Shown here: positions 9,000 to 17,408 of the stretch, in pieces
Layout: the number at the start of each line of letters is the position of its first letter
Position numbering within the stretch: the first letter of the stretch is position 1
DNA from: Alphaproteobacteria bacterium MarineAlpha11_Bin1
GTDB lineage: Bacteria; Pseudomonadota; Alphaproteobacteria; MPNO01; UBA830
Direction of reading: 5' to 3'
DNA: 64,000 nt
Assembly (NCBI GenBank): GCA_002937455.1
Contig: PTJZ01000004.1
Location: forward strand, 124,001 to 188,000
Made by a program: the position numbers and the translations under genes
Notes under the pieces: model-generated
Databases searched by the model: none
The model's input: the letters and a program-made list of their open reading frames with translations, nothing else
What the model was told of the DNA's origin: nothing

Positions 9000-9427
9000 T
9001 TTTGGAATACGAAATAATATCGCGCAGCAAAATTCCACCCAAAGACGGCAACCGTAGCAAAGATTTTTGCAGCCATTTCGTGCATACCAATCAGATCGAT
9101 GCCGATGGCAAGAGTGCCAAGATTGAAAATAATTCCGATCGCGCTGACGAGATAAAGTAAGAATATGCGTTGATTACGGGCTCGGCGCCCGGTACCGAAA
9201 ACAAATCTCACGGATAGAAAATAGTTTGCTGCGGTCGCGAGCAAGAAGGATAGAGATCCGCTGACGAGGTAATGTTGATCTATTCCATAAAGGAAAAACG
9301 CGAAGATCAGCAATTCGATTAGCGCACTGACACCACCTACCACGAGGTATTTCTGTGCAGCTTTTGCCACGTCGGATTTCCACGCATCGCGGACAGACGC
9401 TGCAAATGTTTGGCTAGAGTCTCTCAA
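8996..9427 (-). CDS. GtrA family membrane protein
   Basis: About 143 residues with four predicted membrane helices. The opening helix KYLVVGGVSALIELLIF and the later RFVFG and YYFVFQK motifs are typical of the GtrA/DPMS family. GtrA proteins are thought to flip polyprenyl-phosphate-linked glucose or similar donors. The start is uncertain: a TTG at 9427 overlaps the heparinase-like gene by 14 bases, while a GTG at 9370 would give 124 residues; the conserved part begins after both. It is coupled downstream to a small membrane protein and then a GT39-type transferase, with a GT2 further on, which fits a donor-flipping role. Confidence 0.85.
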   Translation of the reverse strand: MRDSSQTFAASVRDAWKSDVAKAAQKYLVVGGVSALIELLIFAFFLYGIDQHYLVSGSLSFLLATAANYFLSVRFVFGTGRRARNQRIFLLYLVSAIGIIFNLGTLAIGIDLIGMHEMAAKIFATVAVFGWNFAARYYFVFQK

Positions 9428-11129
9428 GAACCGTCTTTCCTTCGAAGGGCAGTTTTCCCATCTGTCGGAAGGTGATGACGTTACCCAGACTACCTTTGCC
9501 ATAGGCCGTCCATCTCGTCGATTTTTTTACCTCTGGCCGGACTCCAGCGCTTAGTCGCCATTGGCGGCCGTCGGTGGTTAGGATCGCGCATCCGCCTTCA
9601 ATCTTAACACTGGCTGGCGTAAAATATCGGCGCTTTATCTGATGCCTGCCGTTCCCTTCCACATTATCCCATATTTCTATTTTTTCTTTACCGAAACGCC
9701 ATTCCCTATGAAACGACTCAACGTCGGGGACCCCCGTCAACCCGCTCCATCCAAGGGTTCGGCCCGTTCGAGTCCTTTTGAATTTCGGGGTGTGTGGAAC
9801 GATCCTACGTCTAAAAGAACTGTCGTAATAAGGCCTATTTTTAGGCATCGGTTCATGCTCATCTATAGTCAAACTGTTGTGCATTGCCGCGCCGACATAT
9901 TCTTCATCGGTATAGCTTCCCCGACCAGGGTCAACAATAATCCGTGTGTTCCCGTCATGCAGTTCAAAGCTCCCAAGGTCTTGATGTCCATGACCGGGTG
10001 CAGGCGGCCATCCGTCCGGCGGCACATACGCAAGCGCCTGCCAGTTTTCAGAGTCGAATCTATGCCACCCATCCTCGGCGGCACGGTCAGGAGAAATAGG
10101 AGTGACGCGCGATAGCATATTGATGAATGCCTGATGAAGCCCATCATTGGTTATTGAGTTCTCCGTTGCTTCGGCTTTGTTGCCATCGGCGAGAAATGAA
10201 AAATATTCAGGCGGAACATCAGGTGAAATGTCCCCTATAAGCGGCATACCTCCCCGAAGGAAAAGAACGGAAACCGCAGCTACGGCGCGTTCAGAGATGT
10301 CATGTAGCGTCGAAGCCTGTTCTATTCCGGCGATATCTGCTGCGAGCCAAGCATCGATATAATTTCTCGTTATTAGCAGATGGTAATGACTCGAGCCCTC
10401 TTTAAGTAGGCCGGACCGACCAAAAATCCTCCCTGCCTCTGCAATCAGAATTCTTGCTCCTTCATCTATATATTCTTCCAGGCTGAGAGCAAGTCCTATT
10501 CTCAGGAGTCCCCGTCCGTTATTCGAAAGGTGATTTGATGTGTAGCGTTCCCCAAAATATTCAAGATTGTTCCGTATTACGCTCGCATGTTTAGTAAGTA
10601 GATCGACTGTTTCATCCGGTTTTCCCGGCAAACCATATTGAGCGGCGAAGTCGATGATGTTAATTGCGCGTTCTGCGGCGGTATAAGCGTGCCAGGGCCA
10701 ACCGGTTAGGTTTCCTGAGAACCTTTCTTTCCAACATTTCCATATTGCGTCGACCCAATCTGGGTCAAGGTCTGATCCGGCAAGTGGCACCCACGCGAAG
10801 CGATGTGCGCCGAGCAATGTTTCCAGATCCGGATAATTGCGATCAAATAAGAGACCCGGATTCGCAGCCGACAACTCTACTGAGATTCCCGGCAGGTCGA
10901 TCGTCGTGACGCCTTGAGGGATACTAAAAGCTCCGTTAGTAGTTCGACCAGACCAGACCGGTGCCTTAACAGCGGAGATTTTGTCGGCTGTCCGGATCAA
11001 ATAAGGAGGCGGTTTATTTTTGAAATCTAATGATCCTTTTTCAAGGCCTAAAATTCTGCGTAAAAGCCATCGCCGTAAAACCGGATCTCTAAGCACCTGC
11101 CGGATTTTCCGGCTCGAAACTGAAATCAC
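9414..11129 (-). CDS. Heparinase II/III family protein
   Basis: Predicted polysaccharide lyase-type protein of 571 residues. An alpha-helical toroid domain contains NHLSNNGRG, and a beta-rich C-terminal domain holds GHGHQDLGSFELHD and NSLTIDEHE, the family's conserved histidine region. Family members cleave uronic-acid polymers by beta elimination, and related genes are common in O-antigen and exopolysaccharide operons, where their role is poorly defined (editing, length control or another reaction). No signal peptide is evident: the N-terminus is basic (SSRKIRQVLRDPVLRRWLLRR), so it may be cytoplasmic. GTG start. Confidence 0.85.
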   Translation of the reverse strand: MISVSSRKIRQVLRDPVLRRWLLRRILGLEKGSLDFKNKPPPYLIRTADKISAVKAPVWSGRTTNGAFSIPQGVTTIDLPGISVELSAANPGLLFDRNYPDLETLLGAHRFAWVPLAGSDLDPDWVDAIWKCWKERFSGNLTGWPWHAYTAAERAINIIDFAAQYGLPGKPDETVDLLTKHASVIRNNLEYFGERYTSNHLSNNGRGLLRIGLALSLEEYIDEGARILIAEAGRIFGRSGLLKEGSSHYHLLITRNYIDAWLAADIAGIEQASTLHDISERAVAAVSVLFLRGGMPLIGDISPDVPPEYFSFLADGNKAEATENSITNDGLHQAFINMLSRVTPISPDRAAEDGWHRFDSENWQALAYVPPDGWPPAPGHGHQDLGSFELHDGNTRIIVDPGRGSYTDEEYVGAAMHNSLTIDEHEPMPKNRPYYDSSFRRRIVPHTPKFKRTRTGRTLGWSGLTGVPDVESFHREWRFGKEKIEIWDNVEGNGRHQIKRRYFTPASVKIEGGCAILTTDGRQWRLSAGVRPEVKKSTRWTAYGKGSLGNVITFRQMGKLPFEGKTVLERL

Positions 11130-11153
11130 AATCGCACCAAGATTCGTCTGGTT

Positions 11154-12104
11154 TCAAGCAAAGGGAAAGACACCGGGTTCAGGGAGAAAATTCTCTTCTA
11201 TCCCGTTGATCGCGGCGCGGCCCATTGCAAGCCGTGCTTCCACCGCGCTTCCACCGATATGAGGGGTGCAGAGAAAATTGGGGGCATTAAGTAAATCGTC
11301 ATCGGTTGGTGGTTCGACCGCAAAGGCGTCTATGCAGGCCGCGGCTAGGTGTCCGTTCAATAGGGAATCCTTAAGTGCCGATTCATCGATGATTCCGCCT
11401 CGGCAGGTGTTTATTAGTACTGCTCCGTCTCGCATTTGTTCCAGCACGGCGCCCGAGTAGAGGCCGCGCGTTGTATCGTCCAGCGGTATGTGCAGTGATA
11501 GAACTTCCGAGCGGGCAACCAGTTCGTCCATTGAAACCGGTTTGACATCAAACTCTTCGTAAAATTCAGTGTAGTTCCGGATATCATGAGTGAGAATATG
11601 GCAGCCCCAGGGTTGCAGCAGACGAACGACCTCTTTGCCTACATTACCGCAGCCATGCAACCCGACGACGCGGCCGCTGAGGTGTTGCCCCATTCGGTGA
11701 CGTGGGCGCTTCCCATCGCGCATAGCGGCATAAAGTGGAGCTACATGGCGCAGCGCGCAGATCGAAAACGCAATCATCAATTCGGCCACAGACCGCCGGT
11801 TGGTACCGCCTTTCCATCCAATCCTAATTCCGCGACTGCGCAGTAGTTCGGGGTCGACATTGTCCAAACCGACTCCCATACGCGAGATAATTCTCAGGTC
11901 AGGCAACTGGTCTAGCATCTTCGCAGTTAGATTTTCTAGGCCCATTATGGCGGCATCGTGATCGGCCAGAAAGGTGACTAGTTCGTCATCCGTCATCCGC
12001 CTTTGTTCCTTGTTGAATCTTGTATTCGGGTATTTGGCGAGCACCTCGGCGCATAAGGTATTGGTCTGGCAGAATGATATTGATGGGATGGCGACTCTTG
12101 TCAT
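11154..12104 (-). CDS. D-isomer-specific 2-hydroxyacid dehydrogenase family
   Basis: NAD-dependent dehydrogenase of 316 residues, phosphoglycerate-dehydrogenase-like. The nucleotide motif is GCGNVG at 151-156. The catalytic arginine lies in NTCRGGIIDE and the catalytic histidine in TPHIGGSAVEA, so the active site looks intact. The length lacks the regulatory ACT domain of SerA. It follows the AroB-like cyclase gene and may oxidise or reduce a hydroxyacid intermediate or precursor for this sugar pathway. Substrate is not predictable from sequence. The ATG at 12104 is preceded by an A/G-rich AAAGAA stretch. Confidence 0.85.
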   Translation of the reverse strand: MTRVAIPSISFCQTNTLCAEVLAKYPNTRFNKEQRRMTDDELVTFLADHDAAIMGLENLTAKMLDQLPDLRIISRMGVGLDNVDPELLRSRGIRIGWKGGTNRRSVAELMIAFSICALRHVAPLYAAMRDGKRPRHRMGQHLSGRVVGLHGCGNVGKEVVRLLQPWGCHILTHDIRNYTEFYEEFDVKPVSMDELVARSEVLSLHIPLDDTTRGLYSGAVLEQMRDGAVLINTCRGGIIDESALKDSLLNGHLAAACIDAFAVEPPTDDDLLNAPNFLCTPHIGGSAVEARLAMGRAAINGIEENFLPEPGVFPFA

Positions 12105-12126
12105 TTCTTTTTTTCAGTTTGATTTT

Positions 12127-13215
12127 CTACGCAGCGCGGGCATTTTCAAGATATTCGATGCAAACTTCACGAAACTGCTTATCGTTGGCACAGGGTGTTT
12201 TCTGAAGCTGGTGATCCTTGTCTGGTAGGATAAGCATCAATTCTGATTCAGTGTTTTTTTTATCCTTCGCGATGGCGCGCAGGAATGCGTCCACTGGTAT
12301 CGGATGCCTCTCAAAGTTCCTATAATTGCGTTTCAAGATGTTATGGCGTGCACAATGAAGTGTACTGTCACCAAAACCGATTTTCCCCGAGACAAAATTG
12401 GCCATGTCCATGCCGATCGTTACCCCGATCCCATGAGGAATGACAAAGTCGGTGGCCGCTTCGATCGCATGGCCAAAACTGTGACCGTAGTTGAAAATAT
12501 TGCGAGGACCTCGGTCAAATTCGTCGGCTTCTATATATGATTTCTTGATCTCCAGTGATCGCCGGATGTAACGCATCATCGTGTAGGATGAGTCAAAAAG
12601 CTGATCGTAGTCTTCGGCAATCTGTGCGAACGCCGCGGGTCCATCGATGGCATGGACTTTCAGCATCTCACCGACGCCGGAGCGCACGTCTTTTTCTTCT
12701 AGCGTTTCTAGTACCCGGGTCGAGATAAAAACCTCCCGCGGTGGCGTGAAGGTGCCCAAGATATTTTTGGCGGCCCCGGCGTTAATAGAACTTTTTGATC
12801 CGATACAAGAGTCCGCTTGGGCTAGCAGGGTCGTCGGATAAAAATTCCAATCGATTCCACGAAGTAACGTTGCCGCTAAAAAACAAGTAATATCCTGAAT
12901 AATACCACCGCCGATGGCGATTAGCATATGATCTCGCCGCAAGCCGTTCCCAATCAGATGAGCTACGTAGTCAGGCATGCGGTCCAACGATTTATTGGAC
13001 TCCTTTGCTTCGACCAGCAGGACCGACGGAGCTCCCAAAACATTCTGCAGGATACCCGAGTATAGTTCGGCGAATTGTCGGTCAATTAAAAAATGGGCTT
13101 TGGCCGGAACTTTTAGGTCTAGTTTTTCAAAGGCATTCATTTCGAAAGCCGCCGAATAGGGACCGGTATGGGACTCAATGGTAATTGGTGTGGAAATGTC
13201 AGGATCGCTTAACAT
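12127..13215 (-). CDS. 3-dehydroquinate synthase-like sugar-phosphate cyclase
   Basis: Member of the AroB/sugar-phosphate cyclase superfamily, 362 residues, NAD and metal dependent. Residues matching the dehydroquinate-synthase set are present: D108, R119, D135, K141, N145, K150/N151, E183, K186, R238, N242, H245, H249 and H261 (FNYGHSFGHAIE). The usual glycine before D108 is replaced by Q107. Valiolone-type cyclases usually lack the N/R pattern seen here. The neighbours are a SIS isomerase, a HAD phosphatase, an SDR and a hydroxyacid dehydrogenase, none of them shikimate genes, so a specialised cyclitol or ketosugar role is more likely than aromatic biosynthesis. Substrate unknown. Confidence 0.82.
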   Translation of the reverse strand: MLSDPDISTPITIESHTGPYSAAFEMNAFEKLDLKVPAKAHFLIDRQFAELYSGILQNVLGAPSVLLVEAKESNKSLDRMPDYVAHLIGNGLRRDHMLIAIGGGIIQDITCFLAATLLRGIDWNFYPTTLLAQADSCIGSKSSINAGAAKNILGTFTPPREVFISTRVLETLEEKDVRSGVGEMLKVHAIDGPAAFAQIAEDYDQLFDSSYTMMRYIRRSLEIKKSYIEADEFDRGPRNIFNYGHSFGHAIEAATDFVIPHGIGVTIGMDMANFVSGKIGFGDSTLHCARHNILKRNYRNFERHPIPVDAFLRAIAKDKKNTESELMLILPDKDHQLQKTPCANDKQFREVCIEYLENARAA

Positions 13216-13223
13216 GGATCAAG

Positions 13224-13949
13224 CTATACCCGGGTAAAGCCACCGTCGATGGCAATGTTCTGGCCGCTGACGAAGGTGTTCTCTGGCCCGGCGAGCCATG
13301 CGACGAGGGCGGCGACTTCTTCAGGCCGCCCTAGTCGCCCAGCCGGGACGTCCGCCAGGAGGGCTTTGAGGCGTTCCGCGTTCAGAGTACGGCGAGTCAG
13401 TTCGGTGTCAATTATGCCTGGCGATACCATGTTGATCATCACCCCGTCGGCCGCCGCTTCTGATGCGGCCGCGGTGGTAACGCCGTCGAGGCCGAATTTG
13501 CTGGCTGCGTAGGATGCTCGACCCGGCCGGGCCAGTTTGCTCCAAATCGACCCGATATTGATCACTCGGCCCCAACCGTTTTTCCGCATCGTGGGCAGCA
13601 CCGCCTGCATCAGAGCGAGTGGTGTCCGAAGGTTGATGCGATGAATGGCGTCGAAATCGGCAAAGTCTATGTCGGCGAACGGAGAGTTCCGGTTAATACC
13701 GGCATTGTTGACCAGAACATCAGGCGCAAGGTTCGCCAGTTCTGAAGCAAAGAGCTCGACCGCCTCGTTGACTGTAAAGTCTATAGCAAAATACCGCGCA
13801 CCATCCTGTTCAGCACCGTCACGATTGGTTCCTGTCACCCAGACCTCGGCGCCGTCATCGCGCAGCCGCTCGGCGATCGCTTTGCCGATTCCACGAGTCC
13901 CACCGGTTACAACCGCTGTTCGTCCGGCGAGAGGAGTGCCGGCGTTCAT
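13224..13949 (-). CDS. Short-chain dehydrogenase/reductase (FabG-like)
   Basis: Classical SDR of 241 residues with cofactor motif TGGTRGIG at 15-22, the NNAG motif, and catalytic YAASK. The C-terminal end FVSGQNIAIDGGFTRV is typical of FabG-like enzymes. The ATG at 13949 overlaps the HAD-gene stop by four bases (ATGA) and is preferred to an upstream TTG. It lies between the HAD phosphatase and the AroB-like cyclase and could reduce or oxidise the cyclised or phosphorylated intermediate. The family is too broad to name a substrate. Confidence 0.88.
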   Translation of the reverse strand: MNAGTPLAGRTAVVTGGTRGIGKAIAERLRDDGAEVWVTGTNRDGAEQDGARYFAIDFTVNEAVELFASELANLAPDVLVNNAGINRNSPFADIDFADFDAIHRINLRTPLALMQAVLPTMRKNGWGRVINIGSIWSKLARPGRASYAASKFGLDGVTTAAASEAAADGVMINMVSPGIIDTELTRRTLNAERLKALLADVPAGRLGRPEEVAALVAWLAGPENTFVSGQNIAIDGGFTRV

Positions 13950-14617
13950 GCTATCTTCCAAAATTTCAACATCACCGAAGGTAGGTCTCGCATGTCGGAA
14001 ATAACGACGTTTGCGCCTAGGTTGGCGGGTGGCGTAGTCGTGTATCCATAATCCACCGCGACAATCGGGATAGCGGCGTTTTGTGCGGCAGCGACATCGG
14101 TCGGGCTATCGCCTATCATGATTGCATGGCTGAATTCGGGGGTAATCCGTTTGGCCGTTTCCAGTAGGTGCCGTGCCGCTGGCTTTCGTTCCGGCAGGAC
14201 GTCTCCTCCGACGACCGCCCGAAAGTATTTATGAAGTCCAAATGCATCCAGCACGTCCAACGACAATGCATGAGGTTTGTTCGTGCAAACGCCCATGGCA
14301 ATTCCAATATCCTGCAGCATGTCCAGCCCTTCGCGAACACCCGGATAAAGCGCAGAGCGTTTCGCGCATGCCTCTGTGTAATAAGTGATAAAGCGGGCGT
14401 AAGCTGCCTCGAGGCAGCTTTCGGTCGCCGGTATTTTTGAGGATTTCATTAAACCGCTGGCAACTAAGCTTTTGGCACCACTGCCGATAAAGTTGCGCCC
14501 CGTCGCCTCATCGATCGGCGAAAGATCAAGATCAGACAGCGTCCTGTTAAGCGCATCTATGATGTCTGGCGCTGTGTCGACCAACGTGCCGTCGAGATCG
14601 AAGATGGCGACATTCAT
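13946..14617 (-). CDS. HAD family phosphatase (phosphoglycolate phosphatase-like)
   Basis: HAD-superfamily hydrolase of 223 residues. Motif I DLDGT has nucleophile D7 and D9, motif II lies in GVCTNK, and motif IV is GDSPTD. The helical cap follows motif I, as in Gph/PGP-type enzymes rather than in GmhB of the heptose pathway. It probably removes phosphate from a sugar-phosphate intermediate. It is encoded between a GmhA-like SIS isomerase and an SDR, so it may replace GmhB in a heptose-like route, but this is inference. Confidence 0.88.
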   Translation of the reverse strand: MNVAIFDLDGTLVDTAPDIIDALNRTLSDLDLSPIDEATGRNFIGSGAKSLVASGLMKSSKIPATESCLEAAYARFITYYTEACAKRSALYPGVREGLDMLQDIGIAMGVCTNKPHALSLDVLDAFGLHKYFRAVVGGDVLPERKPAARHLLETAKRITPEFSHAIMIGDSPTDVAAAQNAAIPIVAVDYGYTTTPPANLGANVVISDMRDLPSVMLKFWKIA

Positions 14618-14625
14618 GGTGATCG

Positions 14626-15252
14626 CTATTTACTTGGCCGGTCGCGTAGGACTTGGGCGGTTAAGTAGCTGCCAATCAGGTGATCGAAAATCATGTGCAG
14701 GTCTTCCACGGGACCGTATTCACCTTTCTCTGTAGGGACATGCAAGGAAATATCCGACAGTGTGCGGAGTTTCCCGCCATCAAAACCGGTGAGGCCCGCA
14801 ACGGTACCGCTGCGCGATTTCACGTATTCAACGGCCGCGATCACATTTGGCGAGTTACCTGATGCAGAAATTGCTACAAGGGAATCACCATCGCAAAAAT
14901 ATACTTTCAACTGCTCCACGAACATGGCGTCGTAGCCTTCGTCGTTTGCAAGCGCGGTCATCATCGCGATGTTGTCGGTTAGGCTGATTACCCGGAAGGG
15001 CTTCTCATCACCGGTCCGGGTGCCGATCGACAGATCATTTGCGAAATGCGACGCGGTTGCCGCTGAGCCTCCATTTCCGATGAAATACACAGCATTTCCA
15101 GTATCTCGTGCGCTGAGAAGCATTCGAATAAGTGCTTCGATTTCGTTGCAGTCGATCGCATCAAAGCAGGAGGCCAAATATTCAAGATATGCGCGAGCAT
15201 AATCCGCAGGTTTATTGGCATGCCTGCCGATTAATTCGTCGATCTTGTTCAT
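14626..15252 (-). CDS. SIS domain sugar-phosphate isomerase, GmhA-like
   Basis: About 208 residues with a single SIS domain. The phosphosugar loop GNGGSAATASHFANDL and a second SASGNSPNV loop match the GmhA (sedoheptulose-7-phosphate isomerase) and DiaA family. A good ribosome site, GGAAGA, lies four bases before the ATG at 15252, which decides this start over an in-frame TTG nine bases upstream. If it makes a heptose phosphate, it would feed the neighbouring HAD, SDR and AroB-like enzymes. No GmhB, HddA or HddC kinase or nucleotidyltransferase lies next to it, so this is not a standard GDP- or ADP-heptose set. Confidence 0.85.
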   Translation of the reverse strand: MNKIDELIGRHANKPADYARAYLEYLASCFDAIDCNEIEALIRMLLSARDTGNAVYFIGNGGSAATASHFANDLSIGTRTGDEKPFRVISLTDNIAMMTALANDEGYDAMFVEQLKVYFCDGDSLVAISASGNSPNVIAAVEYVKSRSGTVAGLTGFDGGKLRTLSDISLHVPTEKGEYGPVEDLHMIFDHLIGSYLTAQVLRDRPSK

Positions 15253-15291
15253 GTCTTCCAAATTTAGTTAAGGGCAAATAAATCTATCAGA

Positions 15292-16407
15292 TTATCGCCG
15301 CCGCTGCATTTCTTCCGCTAGCGTGCTGGCGAGAGCTTTTGCGGCAAGTTTATGGCCCAGTGCCGACCAGTGTCCGTCATGTTTGAAATGAGTCTCTGTG
15401 AGTCCCGCCTCTTGGAAAACGGATAGTAGTCCAACCGTTTGAATGTTTCTTCGTTTCAAGGCTGCCTCCACCGCTAGGCGCATATCGCGAAAATCAGTTG
15501 CGTTGTCCCGAATTTCAAAGCGAGTAGGAATAACCAGAACATAGAACGGAACAGTGTCGGAAAAATTCCTCCGCAACCGGGCTAACTCGTCCGCCGCGCT
15601 GTTCGCGAGATCAGGAATTAGCGCTCGGTCGATACGGTTATTCACAATGTGGGTTCTCTTGACAAGGCCCACGGTAGTGAGAAGTCTATTTATTACGGCC
15701 ACGCGTTTGAGCGAAACCGCAAAAAAATTATAAAGCGCTAAGTTCTGGGTTAGGTAAAGTTTCATGTCTAGAAAACTGAATCCCAGAAAGCCGGTCGGTT
15801 GTTTGGGCTCCTTTCCTTGCTGAGCCTCCGCTAATCTGGATTCTTCTTTGCAGTCGTATTTGCGCAGGTCGTTTTCCAGAACTAGGCCGACGGTGACGGC
15901 GATGGGCCTAGCGTAACTCGACATCCGAGCAGCCATAGCTTGGTACCCGCAGATATCTGTGCCGGGGTTCGCTATATTATACACTGGTACTTTTAGCATT
16001 TGCTGAAGAACGCTCGAATACATCTCATTGGATTGGACACCCCAACCGAAAGTCATGGAGTCCCCTAGCGCCCACAGCTGCCCGTTGGCCGCGGAAATCG
16101 GCTCCTCATTTCTCAGTCCCGCTCCATTAAGTTTCAGATGTATGCGGAAATCACCATTATTTTGGGCAAAATGCCCATCAAAATTCGGCCGCCCGATAGC
16201 TGTCTTGCCATGTCCTGGAACTATTAGGGAGCTTATGAAGCGGCCTGAATAAAATTCCTGCCATTGTGGCATTGCGAGGCGGACGATAATCTCGGCCGCG
16301 ACCAGCCCCAAAAGAACGCTGGTCATCAGCGCGATAGCAATGCCTTTCCCAGAAATAGTCGGTATCTCGTCATTTTCGTTACCGACGGGAAACGATTGAG
16401 GATTCAT
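15292..16407 (-). CDS. SGNH/GDSL hydrolase-like membrane-anchored protein
   Basis: 371 residues with one N-terminal membrane segment (about 22-44) and a periplasmic SGNH domain. The nucleophile serine S117 lies in LGDSMTFGWG, and the C-terminal D-x-x-H block is in KHDGHWSALGH. Such proteins act as glycan O-acetyl esterases or acyltransferase partners. SGNH proteins are often encoded beside SxtJ, DUF5989 and carbamoyltransferase genes, as here. The ATG shares one base with the stop of the upstream methyltransferase (TAATG). The acyl group and polymer are unknown. Confidence 0.82.
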   Translation of the reverse strand: MNPQSFPVGNENDEIPTISGKGIAIALMTSVLLGLVAAEIIVRLAMPQWQEFYSGRFISSLIVPGHGKTAIGRPNFDGHFAQNNGDFRIHLKLNGAGLRNEEPISAANGQLWALGDSMTFGWGVQSNEMYSSVLQQMLKVPVYNIANPGTDICGYQAMAARMSSYARPIAVTVGLVLENDLRKYDCKEESRLAEAQQGKEPKQPTGFLGFSFLDMKLYLTQNLALYNFFAVSLKRVAVINRLLTTVGLVKRTHIVNNRIDRALIPDLANSAADELARLRRNFSDTVPFYVLVIPTRFEIRDNATDFRDMRLAVEAALKRRNIQTVGLLSVFQEAGLTETHFKHDGHWSALGHKLAAKALASTLAEEMQRRR

Positions 16408-17408
16408 TAAGCTTTCCTGCCGATCACGTCAAAAAGGGCGCCTTCTCGGGCGATTGTTCCGAGCCAGCCGAGTTGGGTGATTGCACGTTTATAGCTGGTT
16501 CCGGGGTTAGTCTTTTGAAACATGGAGTTAGCATTTTCTCCGTCGGTTCCCAGTATCGGTGGAGAACAGTTTAGATACTCGATCCCATTTTCCGCAAACC
16601 AGCCCTGCACCTCGCCAATTGAATGCCATGTCTCGTGAGGGTTGAAGTATTGGTCTTCTATCCAGATTCTGGCCTTCTTGTCGTCGTGAATTCGATTGCG
16701 GACTACATAATCAATTTTCGGTCCAAGATGGCGGATCACTTTGGACCGGACCCAGGTAGGAATGCGGCCGTAGGAATTGTATAGGCCGACAATCACTACT
16801 CCGCCCGGCTTTACTTTTCGAACGATATGCGCGAATGCGCCGCGTGCATCATAGGTATGATGAAGTACGCCATGAGAGATCACCACGTCGAAAGCTTCGT
16901 CTTTGATTGCAAGATTGAAAATATTCATCTGTGCGAATGAAGACCGTTCCAGCTGATTGCGTTGTTTGTGTTCTACGGCGAGGGCGAGACTAGATAGCGA
17001 CAGATCCACCCCTAAGGTGTGGTTGTTGTTAAGCTGAAGGAAGTGAGTAAGCTGCCCCGTACCACATCCGCATTCAAGAACGAGCTTATTATAGCCGATA
17101 GCATCGACTAGGTCGCGCGAGAAGGGGTTAGTCCACCCCTTGTTTGCGAGAGCGCCAAATTCCTCAAGCCCTTCATAGCTTGGGAATGGGTGTTCTTCGT
17201 AAAAAGATTTGATGGTTTCAGTGATGGACCGGGTATCATTTTCGCTCGGCTTATAGAGAAATGGTATTTCATCACGGTGTGGAAAGAATTCGCCTGTGTT
17301 GGAGCAGCGAAGACCGCCATCGATGAATTCGAGTTCGTCCTCGTCGGTGCCGCCTGGTGCCTTTAGACACTTGAGGATACGGTCGGAGAACAGGCTTGTA
17401 TCAGTCAC
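16407..17408 (-). CDS. Class I SAM-dependent methyltransferase
   Basis: About 333 residues. A short N-terminal Trm112-like region (residues 12-50, with cysteines) precedes a class I methyltransferase core: LECGCGTGQLTHFL, then D in GVDLSLSS and VVISHGVLHHT. The GTG at 17408 overlaps the carbamoyltransferase stop by four bases (GTGA) and is preferred to an upstream in-frame ATG. It is translationally coupled between a carbamoyltransferase and an SGNH protein, so it probably methylates a sugar or a glycan end. Substrate unknown. Confidence 0.85.
   Translation of the reverse strand: MTDTSLFSDRILKCLKAPGGTDEDELEFIDGGLRCSNTGEFFPHRDEIPFLYKPSENDTRSITETIKSFYEEHPFPSYEGLEEFGALANKGWTNPFSRDLVDAIGYNKLVLECGCGTGQLTHFLQLNNNHTLGVDLSLSSLALAVEHKQRNQLERSSFAQMNIFNLAIKDEAFDVVISHGVLHHTYDARGAFAHIVRKVKPGGVVIVGLYNSYGRIPTWVRSKVIRHLGPKIDYVVRNRIHDDKKARIWIEDQYFNPHETWHSIGEVQGWFAENGIEYLNCSPPILGTDGENANSMFQKTNPGTSYKRAITQLGWLGTIAREGALFDVIGRKA

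Noticed and set aside
12127..13215. Idea that the cyclase is a valiolone synthase
   Set aside because: The residue pattern (R119, N242, H245/H249) matches the dehydroquinate-synthase set rather than the valiolone set, so only a generic cyclase call is made.
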